Shown here: piece by piece, positions 1 to 7,290 of the stretch
Numbering within the stretch: the first letter of the stretch is position 1
How the letters are laid out: each line of letters opens with the position of its first letter
Assembly: GCA_934489015.1 (NCBI GenBank)
Contig: CAKSSN010000007.1
Coordinates: 1-64,000, forward strand
Length of the DNA: 64,000 nucleotides
Reading direction: 5' to 3'
Origin: an uncultured Clostridia bacterium
Lineage (GTDB): Bacteria > Bacillota > Clostridia > UBA1381
Notes under the pieces: generated by a model
The model's database searches: none
Told to the model about the DNA's origin: nothing
Seen by the model: only the letters and a program-made list of their open reading frames with translations
Program-made: the position numbers and the translations under genes

Positions 1-101
1 CTCCTGTAGTTTTTTTGTTTCAATTCTATTATACAGGATTCGGAGCAAATATGCTCGTTTATTTTGTAAATTTTTTTTGACCTCAACATTTATTATAGAA
101 C
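1..101 (-). mobile_element. ISL3-family IS terminus, degenerate copy
   Basis: This is the outer end of an insertion sequence whose body lies left of the window. It is nearly identical to 2677-2776, which sits just upstream of a recognisable ISL3 transposase fragment, and it has the same orientation. Read leftward it starts with a decayed form (GTTCTATAATAAATG) of the ISL3-type end GGCTCTATAATAAATG seen at 2776. The decay of the terminal repeat suggests the copy can no longer move. Confidence 0.65.
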
Positions 102-237
102 AAATAAAAACAAGCAAATTAATAGGGAGCCTTTTACAGCTCCCTATCAGCAACTCAAACTGAGTTCGCCAAGATATTTAACATACATATTATAACATAT
201 AATCATTAATCTGTCAAGTGTTTTTTGAAAAAAATTT

Positions 238-1524
238 TTAACTTTTATATTTTTTTATTTCAGTTACCCAATACTGCTCTTGATCATCAATTTTATAATT
301 TTGAACAAATTTTAAATCTGTTTGCCATTTTCTTAAAGCGTTTTGATTTCCGGTTTTTTTACCATTCATACCGATGAAATATGTTAAATAATTTATTACA
401 TCTGACTTTGACATTATATGTTCATCCAATATTTTTGAAATAATGTATTGTCGCTCGTCGCCTGAATATCCACTTGCGGCATTTACGTTATAACCACATA
501 ATTTTAGCGGCGATAGTTCGGCGAGGGAAGTAGTTGATGGTACATTAAAATCCTCATCAACAAATTTTAAATTACCAATCAAAATCCCATACTTTTCTTT
601 ATATGTTTCATATTCTATTCTGCTCATAAACAGTTTGTTACAGTCTCTGCAATAATTAACGTTTAGTTTAATTGTTTTATTGTTCCACCCCAAAAAAGAA
701 GCCGAAGCCGAAATAATGTTATGGTTGTTTCTTTGACAAATAATTCTTCCAGAATAAACGTATAATATTCCATCAATATTTTTTCTGTCTATTTCAATGT
801 CGCGTTCAAAAATTTGCAAATGATTATTGCTAATCTTCATAACTTTTTCTGTCGTATAAGAATAGCAATTTGGATTAAACGGGTAATATTTCGCTGTTGT
901 AATTTTCGTCATTATTACATCTTCTATTAAACCGCATAAAAATGCAGGACTTTTAAAATTTGTACACATAACGCGACATTCGTCTGCGTGCATCGTTCTT
1001 ACTATTTTTTCATCATACAACATATTAAATATGATATAATTAATATCTTTGTTCAAAAAATTCGTTATAAAATCATCGGTGCCAAATATCTCTATCGTAA
1101 AATTTGTTATGATTGTAGCTAACGTCTTTTTTCCATGACATTTATTATATTTCTCATGAGTTTTGAAAAATATCTTATCATCTCCATGTAAAATTATTTT
1201 ACATTCACTTTCATCAAGTAACCCATTACTAATTGCATTTAGGTATAATGTATATCTTATAATCCTTATCTTTTGTATAAATTTATTAATATTATCATCA
1301 ACCTCAGATAATATATCATACAAAGATATTTTATCATATGAGTTTATCGGAGTCTCTGAGTCTGAATTATATTTTAAGATTGCATACCGCCTGTTTTTCT
1401 CATCAGAAAAAAATCTTACAAATGCTTCAGATTTATTTTCCTTATAATCTTTTTTAAAATTATTAAGAAATTTTTCTTTTGATTCTTTATTAAATTCTCT
1501 TATTTGAACTTTTACATCATACAT
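238..1524 (-). CDS. Unknown 428-aa protein with a CxxC motif
   Basis: I do not recognise the family. The start at 1524 is chosen over an in-frame codon at 1548 because GTGAGGT lies about 6 nt upstream of it. The protein is soluble-looking and rich in Asn, Ile and Lys. One CxxC (NYCRDCNKLF, about residue 300) may bind zinc or be a redox pair. The last 90 residues (LCGYNV, GDERQYI, YLTYFIGMNG, WQTDLKFVQNY) look like a compact helical domain. It lies 52 nt downstream of a small membrane-protein ORF and probably shares its promoter. Base composition is much more AT-rich than the genes from 3192 on, and the islet is bounded by IS remnants, so horizontal acquisition is likely. A defence or phage-related role is possible but not shown. 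Confidence 0.7.
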   Translation of the reverse strand: MYDVKVQIREFNKESKEKFLNNFKKDYKENKSEAFVRFFSDEKNRRYAILKYNSDSETPINSYDKISLYDILSEVDDNINKFIQKIRIIRYTLYLNAISNGLLDESECKIILHGDDKIFFKTHEKYNKCHGKKTLATIITNFTIEIFGTDDFITNFLNKDINYIIFNMLYDEKIVRTMHADECRVMCTNFKSPAFLCGLIEDVIMTKITTAKYYPFNPNCYSYTTEKVMKISNNHLQIFERDIEIDRKNIDGILYVYSGRIICQRNNHNIISASASFLGWNNKTIKLNVNYCRDCNKLFMSRIEYETYKEKYGILIGNLKFVDEDFNVPSTTSLAELSPLKLCGYNVNAASGYSGDERQYIISKILDEHIMSKSDVINYLTYFIGMNGKKTGNQNALRKWQTDLKFVQNYKIDDQEQYWVTEIKKYKS

Positions 1525-1576
1525 AATATACCTCACAAAACATACCACGTCTTTAATGTCTTGTTAAAGCAATTAA

Positions 1577-1741
1577 TCAATCCCCAGTCCCCTGTCCAAA
1601 CTTTGCTACCAAAACTGCAAACACCAATGCTGTAATTAACGTCGCAATAAATTCTCCGGTCAACAACGACAACAATATAAGCGGTACAAATTTTATTATC
1701 ACATTTTCAAATCGTACTTTTTCATACCAGTTATTCCACAT
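1577..1741 (-). CDS. Small hydrophobic protein, 54 aa
   Basis: This short frame begins MWNNWYEKVRFENVIIK and ends in FGQGTGD. Its middle (VPLILLSLLTG, then ATLITALVFAVLVA) is one long or two short membrane segments. AAAGGAAA precedes the ATG by about 10 nt, and a consensus promoter lies about 60 bp upstream. It is followed by the unknown 428-aa gene on the same strand. Function is unknown. Small membrane proteins next to an unknown gene and an XRE regulator occur in toxin-antitoxin and phage-defence loci, but nothing here proves that. Confidence 0.5.
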   Translation of the reverse strand: MWNNWYEKVRFENVIIKFVPLILLSLLTGEFIATLITALVFAVLVAKFGQGTGD

Positions 1742-1798
1742 ATAAAATCATTTCCTTTCTATACGAATACATACACATATATACAATATTTTATCCTT

Positions 1799-1827
1799 AT
1801 TATACCATATAATGCACATATTTTCAA
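1799..1827 (-). promoter_or_regulatory. SigA-type promoter for the small protein and 428-aa gene
   Basis: Read leftward: TTGAAA, 17-bp spacer, TATAAT. The start would be near 1792, about 50 nt upstream of the small ORF at 1741. Confidence 0.6.
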
Positions 1828-1921
1828 TATCTTTTGTCAAAATTCTCTTTAAACTCACAAAAAGCATAAATATTAATAATAATGCGACACAATTTTACAT
1901 ATAATAAATTGTATAAAAAAG

Positions 1922-1939
1922 CATAGAATATTCTCTATG
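1922..1939. promoter_or_regulatory. Inverted repeat between divergent promoters
   Basis: CATAGA and TCTATG form a 6-bp dyad around a 6-nt spacer, flanked by A5 on the left and T5 on the right. It lies between two outward-facing promoters, so a terminator role is unlikely on position. It could be the operator of the adjacent XRE regulator. Inference only. Confidence 0.35.
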
Positions 1940-1962
1940 TTTTTAGTGTGATATGTTCTATC

Positions 1963-1991
1963 TTTACATATTTACGTATTTATGCTATAAT
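1963..1991 (+). promoter_or_regulatory. SigA-type promoter of the XRE gene, extended -10
   Basis: TTTACA, 17-bp spacer, TGC-TATAAT. The predicted start near 1998 leaves only about 5-11 nt before the candidate start codons at 2003 and 2009, so the mRNA would be nearly leaderless. Confidence 0.6.
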
Positions 1992-2008
1992 TACAGAGAG
2001 TGATGACT

Positions 2009-2365
2009 ATGAAAAATCTTGAAACGAACATAATAATAAATAGAATAAAATTCTTACAGAACGAAATAAATTTATCCACATATAGACTTGCAGTGTTATC
2101 GGATATGCGTTATTCTGATTTGGACAGTATTCTTAAAAAACCACATATGCCGACTATAAGAACACTGTGTAAAATATGCAACGGGCTCGACATTTCTTTG
2201 TCAGATTTCTTTAGTGGTATAGAAAAAGATCCTTCAAACACACTCTCCACCGATGAGTTTATACGTTTATGGAACAATCTTGACCAAACCTCCAAGAAGT
2301 ATGTTAAGATTTATATGAAAGAATTAGCTAAAGAACCTATATCACATGAGAAAAAACAATTATGA
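2009..2365 (+). CDS. XRE/Cro-C1 family transcriptional regulator, 118 aa
   Basis: The N-terminal 60 residues form a Cro/C1-type helix-turn-helix: INRIKFLQNEINLSTYRLAV, then the recognition region and LCKICNGLDISLSDFF, a typical end of the HTH_3 fold. A short C-terminal tail is rich in Lys and Glu. In-frame starts exist at 2000 (GTG), 2003 and 2009 (ATG). 2009 is chosen because AGAGAG lies 8 nt upstream. The gene is divergent from the small membrane protein and unknown gene and may control both promoters. Its 3' end abuts the IS transposase remnant at 2366, so insertion or deletion there may have trimmed the neighbourhood. Confidence 0.75.
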   Translation: MKNLETNIIINRIKFLQNEINLSTYRLAVLSDMRYSDLDSILKKPHMPTIRTLCKICNGLDISLSDFFSGIEKDPSNTLSTDEFIRLWNNLDQTSKKYVKIYMKELAKEPISHEKKQL

Positions 2366-2666
2366 AAACAAATGAGCGGTTTGAATGTATCGCTGAAAAA
2401 TTTGCATTTTTATCAAATGAATTGCCATCAAATCATTTAAGGACGGGGTGCGGACATTCATAGCGCCTTTTCCTGTAGTTAGCGAAAGTGGGAATATCTT
2501 TGATAAGCTGTTGTCTGTAATCATGTATATGAGATGTGATGCAGCTACAGTTGGGACAGATATGTTTGTCCATTTCAATATTAATAATGATAAAATTGTT
2601 ATCTAAAGTGACTTTTTTTACGATAACCCCTTGTAAATTAGATTGTGTATTATGTAAAGTGAGCAT
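2366..2666 (-). pseudogene. ISL3-family transposase, N-terminal fragment
   Basis: The reading frame from 2666 encodes the ISL3 transposase N-terminus, including a zinc-finger-like CPNC, HDYRQQLIKDIP and RRYECPH. A TGA interrupts the frame at 2431-2433. The same frame then continues as FDGNSFDKNANFS, matching the KRFxEKNxF stretch expected after the second zinc-binding Cys, and breaks off where the XRE gene ends. Full ISL3 transposases have about 400 residues, so roughly three quarters is missing, including the whole catalytic domain. Confidence 0.8.
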
Positions 2667-2776
2667 ATTTAGAATTCTCCTGTAGTTTTTTGTTTAATTC
2701 TATTATACAGAATTCGGAGCAAATATGCTCATTTATTTTGTAAATTTTTTCTGACCCCAACATTTATTATAGAGCC
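2366..2776 (-). mobile_element. ISL3-family insertion sequence remnant
   Basis: One IS end is preserved. From 2776 leftward the sequence reads GGCTCTATAATAAATGTTGG, the typical ISL3 terminal repeat. It is followed by a non-coding stretch (2677-2750) and the start of the transposase. The other end and most of the transposase are gone. The terminal 100 bp is repeated at 1-101. Confidence 0.75.
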
Positions 2777-2823
2777 ATTCAAAATACATAAATTATTATT
2801 GCTCAATTTTTGCATATGGGAGA

Positions 2824-2852
2824 ACTTACACCCCAACAATTGACAAAGAGCC
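2824..2852 (-). repeat. Second ISL3-type terminal repeat
   Basis: Read leftward from 2852: GGCTCTTTGTCAATTGTTGG. This has the ISL3 end pattern but belongs to a different element from the one ending at 2776. Only 76 bp separate the two ends, so one IS probably inserted into or beside another and both then decayed. Confidence 0.6.
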
Positions 2853-2916
2853 ATAATAATCAGTATGGACGGTGAGCTATAAAAGCTATCCGCGTACCTG
2901 TTTAAGGCAATAAAAA

Positions 2917-2963
2917 ACCGAGAGCGTTTATAGAACATCTCAAATCCTATAAGAACTCTCGGT
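2917..2963 (-). terminator. Intrinsic terminator of the tRNA-Leu gene
   Basis: In the leftward direction ACCGAGAG pairs with CTCTCGGT. An inner helix (TTATAG with CTATAA) and a T6 run follow the tRNA 3' end almost immediately. Confidence 0.8.
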
Positions 2964-2964
2964 A

Positions 2965-3048
2965 TGGTGCGAGTGATGGGACTTGAACCCATACGTCGAA
3001 GACACACGCCCCTCAAACGTGCCTGTCTGCCTATTCCAGCACACTCGC
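2965..3048 (-). tRNA. tRNA-Leu (anticodon GAG)
   Basis: Read leftward from 3048, the acceptor stem GCGAGTG pairs with CACTCGC, followed by discriminator A and an encoded CCA (2967-2965). The D arm contains GGAATAGGCAGAC. The anticodon stem CACGT/GCGTG closes the loop TTGAGGG, giving anticodon GAG, which reads CUC and CUU. A long variable arm and the T loop TTCAAGT are typical of type II leucine tRNA. It has its own promoter and terminator. The nearby IS ends show that the tRNA flank attracts insertions. Confidence 0.95.
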
Positions 3049-3067
3049 ATTCCGAACTAACAAATCT

Positions 3068-3096
3068 ATTATACCAGATTTTCAGGGCTTTGTCAA
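3068..3096 (-). promoter_or_regulatory. Promoter of tRNA-Leu
   Basis: Leftward TTGACA, 17-bp spacer, TATAAT: a perfect SigA consensus. The start would be about 13 nt before the mature tRNA 5' end. Confidence 0.85.
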
Positions 3097-3191
3097 CACT
3101 TTTTTTAAGTTTTTTTTCTAAATGTTAATTTATAATAAATATGAATTTAAAAAGCGGGATTTATACGGCATAAGTCACAAAACAGAGCTTA

Positions 3192-3659
3192 TCATATATT
3201 GCCTGTTCTGCGCTGCTGCCTTATTTCGCGCCTTATTTTAGCAGCTTCCCACTCGGCTTTTTCCTCATCGGTTACACATTCAAGCTGCGGTATTTGAGTC
3301 GGGTTTTCATTTTCGTCAAGCGCGACCATTATAACATATGCCTTATTTATAAGCCGTCTTTCGCCGCTTAGCATTTCAACATATGTTTTAACGCAGACCT
3401 CCATTGATGTTCTTCCGGTATATGTTATGCTGCCGACAAGTACAATAGTGTCATTTGCGTATGCTGCGGCCTTAAATTCAAGAGAATCGACAGCCGCTGT
3501 TGTAACATTGCAGCCCGAATGGCGTCTTGCCGTAACGGCTGCAACAATATCTATCCACTGCATAAGCTTGCCGCCGAAAAGGCGTTTATAGCCGTTAAGC
3601 GTACCTTGTGACAGGATTTGGACTTGTTCTGTTTTTGAGTCATTTACCCTTTTTGTCAT
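3192..3659 (-). CDS. Acyl-CoA thioesterase, hotdog fold (YciA/YkhA type)
   Basis: This is a cytosolic thioesterase that hydrolyses acyl-CoA to free acid and CoA. The 155-residue length suits a single hotdog domain. Visible motifs are GTLNGYKRLFGGKLMQWID (the hotdog helix with the conserved Asn-Gly and Gly-Gly), DSLEFKAAAYANDTIVL and YTGRTSMEV. The C-terminus is a charged helix. The start at 3659 is chosen over 3692 because AAAGGAAG lies about 8 nt upstream. It follows an ECF transporter gene on the same strand, but a terminator hairpin lies between them. Its proximity to the acyl-CoA ligase at 4462 suggests a role in acyl-CoA turnover, which is inference. Confidence 0.85.
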   Translation of the reverse strand: MTKRVNDSKTEQVQILSQGTLNGYKRLFGGKLMQWIDIVAAVTARRHSGCNVTTAAVDSLEFKAAAYANDTIVLVGSITYTGRTSMEVCVKTYVEMLSGERRLINKAYVIMVALDENENPTQIPQLECVTDEEKAEWEAAKIRREIRQQRRTGNI

Positions 3660-3704
3660 GTCTTTCTTCCTTTCGCCGCATCTGCGGCACATATATAAAA
3701 GCAG

Positions 3705-3733
3705 GCTGCATTTATCACAAAAATAAATGCAGC
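3705..3733 (-). terminator. Hairpin terminator after the ECF transporter gene
   Basis: Leftward GCTGCATTTAT pairs with ATAAATGCAGC around a short loop, followed by CTGCTTTTAT. It separates the upstream operon from the thioesterase gene. Confidence 0.65.
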
Positions 3734-3741
3734 ACTAAAAG

Positions 3742-4392
3742 TTATATCAAGCCCTTCATTGCGAGAATAACAAGTATACAGGTTACAAGCAGTACAGCCG
3801 ACAGAATTGTAACGGCGGCATTCAGCTTGCCCTTTGGATGATTGTTTCCGTCATTTGCGGGCTCAAAGCGCCTTACAGCACGAGATATAGGCTTATACAC
3901 TATAAGCGTTATTGCGGCGTTTATAAGCCCTTTTAAAAGGTTAAAGGGGAGGAATACGGGTAGCAGCATTTTGGCAAGCTCTTCTCTTGGCATACCCATA
4001 TACAGCGGCGTTATAAGATAGTTCCACGCAAGCATTACAAGCGTCATTGAAATAACGCCGCAGGCAAGGCCGCTGACAGCGCCGGTAAGAGTATGATTTT
4101 TCTTGTATATATAAGCTGCGGAGCAGGCAAAAGCCGATGTTGAAATAACATTCATCACAAGTCCGATAGGTCCTGTTGTGCTCACCGTAAGCATTTCCAG
4201 AACCGAAACAACCGCTGCAACTATAAAAGCTGCAAGCGGACCGGACGTGAAGCCGCATATAACAATTACCATATCCTTAGGGTCGTATTTGAGAAATTCA
4301 ACCGTTGAGATAGGAAACCTCCCGACAATCATTATCACATACGAAAGTGCTGCAAACATGGCAAGAAGCGTCAATTTTTTGCTCTTATTCAT
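3742..4392 (-). CDS. ECF transporter S component, RibU-like
   Basis: This is an integral membrane substrate-binding subunit of an energy-coupling factor vitamin transporter. The 216-residue protein has about six membrane segments. The early LAMFAALSYVIMIVGRFP, the KYDPKDMVIVICGFTSGPL loop and TTGPIGLVMNV match the riboflavin-transporter (RibU) branch, where the DPKD loop is typical. The ATPase and T subunits are not in this window, as is usual for group II ECF systems. No FMN riboswitch is visible upstream; only 69 nt with a stable hairpin separate it from the acyl-CoA ligase. Substrate assignment is tentative. Confidence 0.8.
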   Translation of the reverse strand: MNKSKKLTLLAMFAALSYVIMIVGRFPISTVEFLKYDPKDMVIVICGFTSGPLAAFIVAAVVSVLEMLTVSTTGPIGLVMNVISTSAFACSAAYIYKKNHTLTGAVSGLACGVISMTLVMLAWNYLITPLYMGMPREELAKMLLPVFLPFNLLKGLINAAITLIVYKPISRAVRRFEPANDGNNHPKGKLNAAVTILSAVLLVTCILVILAMKGLI

Positions 4393-4418
4393 TTATATAT
4401 TCCCTCCCAAACACAACA

Positions 4419-4446
4419 GGCAGCCGGGCAAATTTTCCCGACCGCC
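4419..4446 (-). terminator. Stable hairpin between ligase and ECF genes
   Basis: Leftward GGCGGTCGGG pairs over 10 bp (two G-U) with CCCGGCTGCC around an 8-nt loop. The following TGTTGTGTTT is only partly U-rich, so it may be a weak terminator or an mRNA-processing stem. Confidence 0.5.
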
Positions 4447-4461
4447 CATGATGTGCATTAA

Positions 4462-6153
4462 TTATTTTGCTTTGTTTATATCGTTTTCTCTTATTTCGGC
4501 ACGTCTTATTTTTCCGTTAAAGGTCTTCGGAAGCTCTTCAACATACTCGATTATTCTCGGATATTTGTAAGGAGCCGTATTTGTCTTTACATAGTTCTGA
4601 AGCTCTTTTGTAAGCTCATCTGAGCCTTCAAAGCCTTTGGAAAGAACTATTGTTGCCTTTACGACAAATCCGCGCACCGGATCGGGCACACCTGTTACGG
4701 CAACCTCAAATACTGCCGGATGCTCTGCAAGAACGCTTTCTATTTCAAAAGGTCCTATTCTGTAGCCGGATGACTTAATAACGTCGTCGTTTCTGCCGAC
4801 ATATCTGAACATACCTATTTCGTCGCGGTATGCAACGTCGCCCGTGTGATAAAATCCGTCATGAAGAGCCGCAAGAGTGTCTTCCTTGCTGTTGTTATAT
4901 GACTGAAGAATACCGCAGGGCTTTCTTTCGCTGCTGAGAACTCTTATGCAGATTTCGCCGTTTGTACCTCTCTGGCAGTGCTCTCCGTTTTCGTTGAGGA
5001 TATGCACGTCCATACCGGGAACGGGAAGTCCTATAGCGCCCGGAGTAGGCTCTGTCCAAGGTTTGATTGTTGCGATACAAAGCGGTGTTTCGCTCTGACC
5101 GAAACCTTCGTAAATTTTATGACCTGTGATTGCAAGCCATCTGTCAAATATTTCGGGATTAAGTGCCTCACCTGCGGTGCAGCAGTGTGTAAGTGATGAT
5201 AAATCATATGAAGCAACATCCTCCTGCAAAAGCAGACGATACATTGTAGGCGGCACGCAGAAGGTTGTAACCTTATATTTCTCCATTTTCTCAAGGATAT
5301 CCTTTGCGTTAAATCTGTCAAAGTCATATACCAAAAATGCGCTCTCACCAAACCACTGACCGTAAAATTTACCCCAAAGGCACTTAAGCCAGCCCGTATC
5401 GGAAATTGTAAAGTGAAGTCCGCCGTCAACAACTCTGTGCCAGAACACGCCTGTCATGATATGACCGAGCGGATAGGTAAAGTCGTGAGTAAAGATTTTC
5501 GGATAGCCTGATGTTCCGGACGTAAAGCCCATGATCATTGTATCGGTTGCCTTTGTGTCGTTTGCACCTGTGGGACGTGTCCACTCGGAGTCTGCGGCAT
5601 TAAAGCCATCCTCGAAGTCAAGCCAGTCATCGCCGGCATTTTTATGCTTTGTTACAAGCTTTTTCTCGATTGTTTCATACTGATCCTTAAGCTCGTCAAA
5701 GCACTCTGTTGCGTCGCCGTCACCTGTGATTACGGCATATTTAATTTTACCTGCATTGCAGCGGTAAACATAGTCCTTAGGCTTAAGCATATTTGTTGCC
5801 TGAACGGCTATAGCACCAATTTTGTTAAGTCCGAGCATACAAAACCAAAAATAATAGCTTCTCTTAAGAACGAGCAGCATCCTGTCGCCTTTTTTAACGC
5901 CGAGATATTTAAAGTAGTTTGCCGCCTTATTCGACATTTCCGAAATATCTTTAAATGTGAAGCGTTTTTCCTCGCCCTCGTTTGAGATCCATATCATAGC
6001 AAGCTTATCCGGCTTTGTTCTTGCAAGCTCATCTACAACATCATATGCAAAATTGAAATTATCATTCCATGTAAGCTTATAATTTTTCTGCGCGTCGGCA
6101 AGAGATATAAAGTCATCTCTTGTTGCTCCGACAAATTTTTCGTATATTGGCAT
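4462..6153 (-). CDS. AMP-forming acyl-CoA ligase (ACSM/medium-chain type)
   Basis: This enzyme activates a carboxylic acid to its CoA thioester with ATP, via an acyl-AMP. The 563 residues carry the adenylation signatures FTSGTSGYPK (P-loop-like, about residue 213), YEGFGQSET, YHTGDVAYRD, GRNDDVIKSSGYRIGP and the C-terminal TFNGKIRR with the catalytic Lys. The layout resembles medium-chain acyl-CoA synthetases more than acetyl-CoA synthetase. It is the last enzyme gene of the leftward operon that begins with ilvE and follows the XRE-cupin regulator by 22 nt. That context suggests a branched or short-chain fatty acid as substrate, feeding or draining the 2-oxoacid oxidoreductase. The exact acid cannot be read from sequence. 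Confidence 0.9.
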   Translation of the reverse strand: MPIYEKFVGATRDDFISLADAQKNYKLTWNDNFNFAYDVVDELARTKPDKLAMIWISNEGEEKRFTFKDISEMSNKAANYFKYLGVKKGDRMLLVLKRSYYFWFCMLGLNKIGAIAVQATNMLKPKDYVYRCNAGKIKYAVITGDGDATECFDELKDQYETIEKKLVTKHKNAGDDWLDFEDGFNAADSEWTRPTGANDTKATDTMIMGFTSGTSGYPKIFTHDFTYPLGHIMTGVFWHRVVDGGLHFTISDTGWLKCLWGKFYGQWFGESAFLVYDFDRFNAKDILEKMEKYKVTTFCVPPTMYRLLLQEDVASYDLSSLTHCCTAGEALNPEIFDRWLAITGHKIYEGFGQSETPLCIATIKPWTEPTPGAIGLPVPGMDVHILNENGEHCQRGTNGEICIRVLSSERKPCGILQSYNNSKEDTLAALHDGFYHTGDVAYRDEIGMFRYVGRNDDVIKSSGYRIGPFEIESVLAEHPAVFEVAVTGVPDPVRGFVVKATIVLSKGFEGSDELTKELQNYVKTNTAPYKYPRIIEYVEELPKTFNGKIRRAEIRENDINKAK

Positions 6154-6175
6154 TTTCTATTCCTCCATTAATGAA

Positions 6176-6727
6176 TTATTTGACGACGACAGCTATAAAC
6201 TGTACCTCTGAATCACCCTGCGCTTCGACAGCGTGCGGAATTGACGAGTCAAAATATACGCTGTCACCTTTTGAAAGCTCATAGGAAATATCGCCGATGT
6301 AAAATTTCATTTTACCCGAAAGTACATAGTTAAATTCCTGTCCCTCATGACCGTGAAGCACCGGCGATTCATCATCCGGGCTGACCGTTACAAGAAACGG
6401 CTCCGATTTTTTGTTTCTGAACGTGTAAGCCAGGTGCTTATAATCGTACTCATGCTCACGCTTTACGGAATAGCCTTTGCCATTTTCAACAACACAGCAC
6501 ATTGAAAGGGTCGGAGAGCTTCCGCTGATAATGTCAAGAACATCAACCCCTAAAATTTCTGCTGCGTTAAAAATAAAGCTGAAAGAAAAGTCCTTGTTTC
6601 CTTCTTCATATGCTGTGTAGGTTTCTATGTCAACACCGAGTTTCTGAGCCATTTCTTCAATAGAATAGCCGCAATCCTCCCTTAGCGTTGCCAGTCTGAT
6701 ACCAATTTCTTTAATCTGATCATTCAT
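6176..6727 (-). CDS. XRE-family regulator with C-terminal cupin
   Basis: This is a DNA-binding regulator with a small-molecule-sensing domain. Residues 5-65 form the helix-turn-helix (IGIRLATLREDCGYSIEEMA, then YEEGNKDFSFSFIFNAAEIL). Residues 105-183 are a cupin barrel with HGHEGQEFNYVLSG and the closing IPHAVEA. The cupin His and Glu residues that usually bind a metal or ligand are present. The ATG at 6727 is chosen over a GTG at 6730; AAAGGGG lies upstream. It sits inside the operon, 32 nt after the gamma subunit gene and 22 nt before the acyl-CoA ligase, a common arrangement in Clostridia. It probably controls this operon in response to an acid or acyl-CoA, which is inference. Confidence 0.88.
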   Translation of the reverse strand: MNDQIKEIGIRLATLREDCGYSIEEMAQKLGVDIETYTAYEEGNKDFSFSFIFNAAEILGVDVLDIISGSSPTLSMCCVVENGKGYSVKREHEYDYKHLAYTFRNKKSEPFLVTVSPDDESPVLHGHEGQEFNYVLSGKMKFYIGDISYELSKGDSVYFDSSIPHAVEAQGDSEVQFIAVVVK

Positions 6728-6759
6728 CACTCTCTGCCCCTTTCTTAAAATTTTTTTAT

Positions 6760-7290
6760 TTAGTAGTTATATCCGAGTGCGACCGCCTTTAAATTAGGCG
6801 CAAGAAGCTTCTGCTTTTTCGGCGGAACAAGCTTCTCCATAGTTTTTTCAACATTTTCGTAAGGAATTATTCCCGTCTTCTTTATCATATATCCGATCAT
6901 AATCATGTTTGCAAGACCGTCAAGCTCATTTTCCGACGCAAGTTTTGTTGCCGGAATATAATATCCCTCAACATCGCTGCGCACAATTTTTCTTTCGATA
7001 AGCGAGCTGTCGACAAAAATCTGAGCTCCGGGTACTGCCGCATCCTCATATTTGTCAAGAGACGGAAGATTCATTGCGATTAATATATCCGGATTTGTTA
7101 CGATAGGTGAGCCTACAGGCTCGTCGCTGAGAATAACGCTGCAATTTGCGGTTCCTCCGCGCATTTCCGGTCCGTAAGACGGAAGCCAGCTGAGCTCTTT
7201 GCCCTCGATAAGACCCTCATAGGCAAGAAATTTACCCGAAAATAATATTCCCTGTCCGCCGAAGCCTGCAAGAAGAATTTGTTTAGTCAT
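6760..7290 (-). CDS. 2-oxoacid:ferredoxin oxidoreductase, gamma subunit
   Basis: This is the gamma subunit of the four-subunit oxidoreductase, the part that helps bind CoA in the family. The 176 residues start KQILLAGFGGQGILFSGK, the glycine-rich family signature, followed by SWLPSYGPEMRGGTANC. The start at 7290 overlaps the beta-subunit stop by 8 nt, so translation is coupled. Together with the genes at 7283, 8044 and 9135 it makes the KGOR/VOR-type heterotetramer. Confidence 0.92.
   Translation of the reverse strand: MTKQILLAGFGGQGILFSGKFLAYEGLIEGKELSWLPSYGPEMRGGTANCSVILSDEPVGSPIVTNPDILIAMNLPSLDKYEDAAVPGAQIFVDSSLIERKIVRSDVEGYYIPATKLASENELDGLANMIMIGYMIKKTGIIPYENVEKTMEKLVPPKKQKLLAPNLKAVALGYNY

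Noticed and set aside
2729..3016. 95-aa leftward frame
   Set aside because: It overlaps tRNA-Leu, its terminator and two IS ends; it has no protein-like features.
4393..4461. FMN riboswitch upstream of the RibU-like gene
   Set aside because: The gap is too short and lacks the conserved FMN aptamer segments; only a simple hairpin is present.
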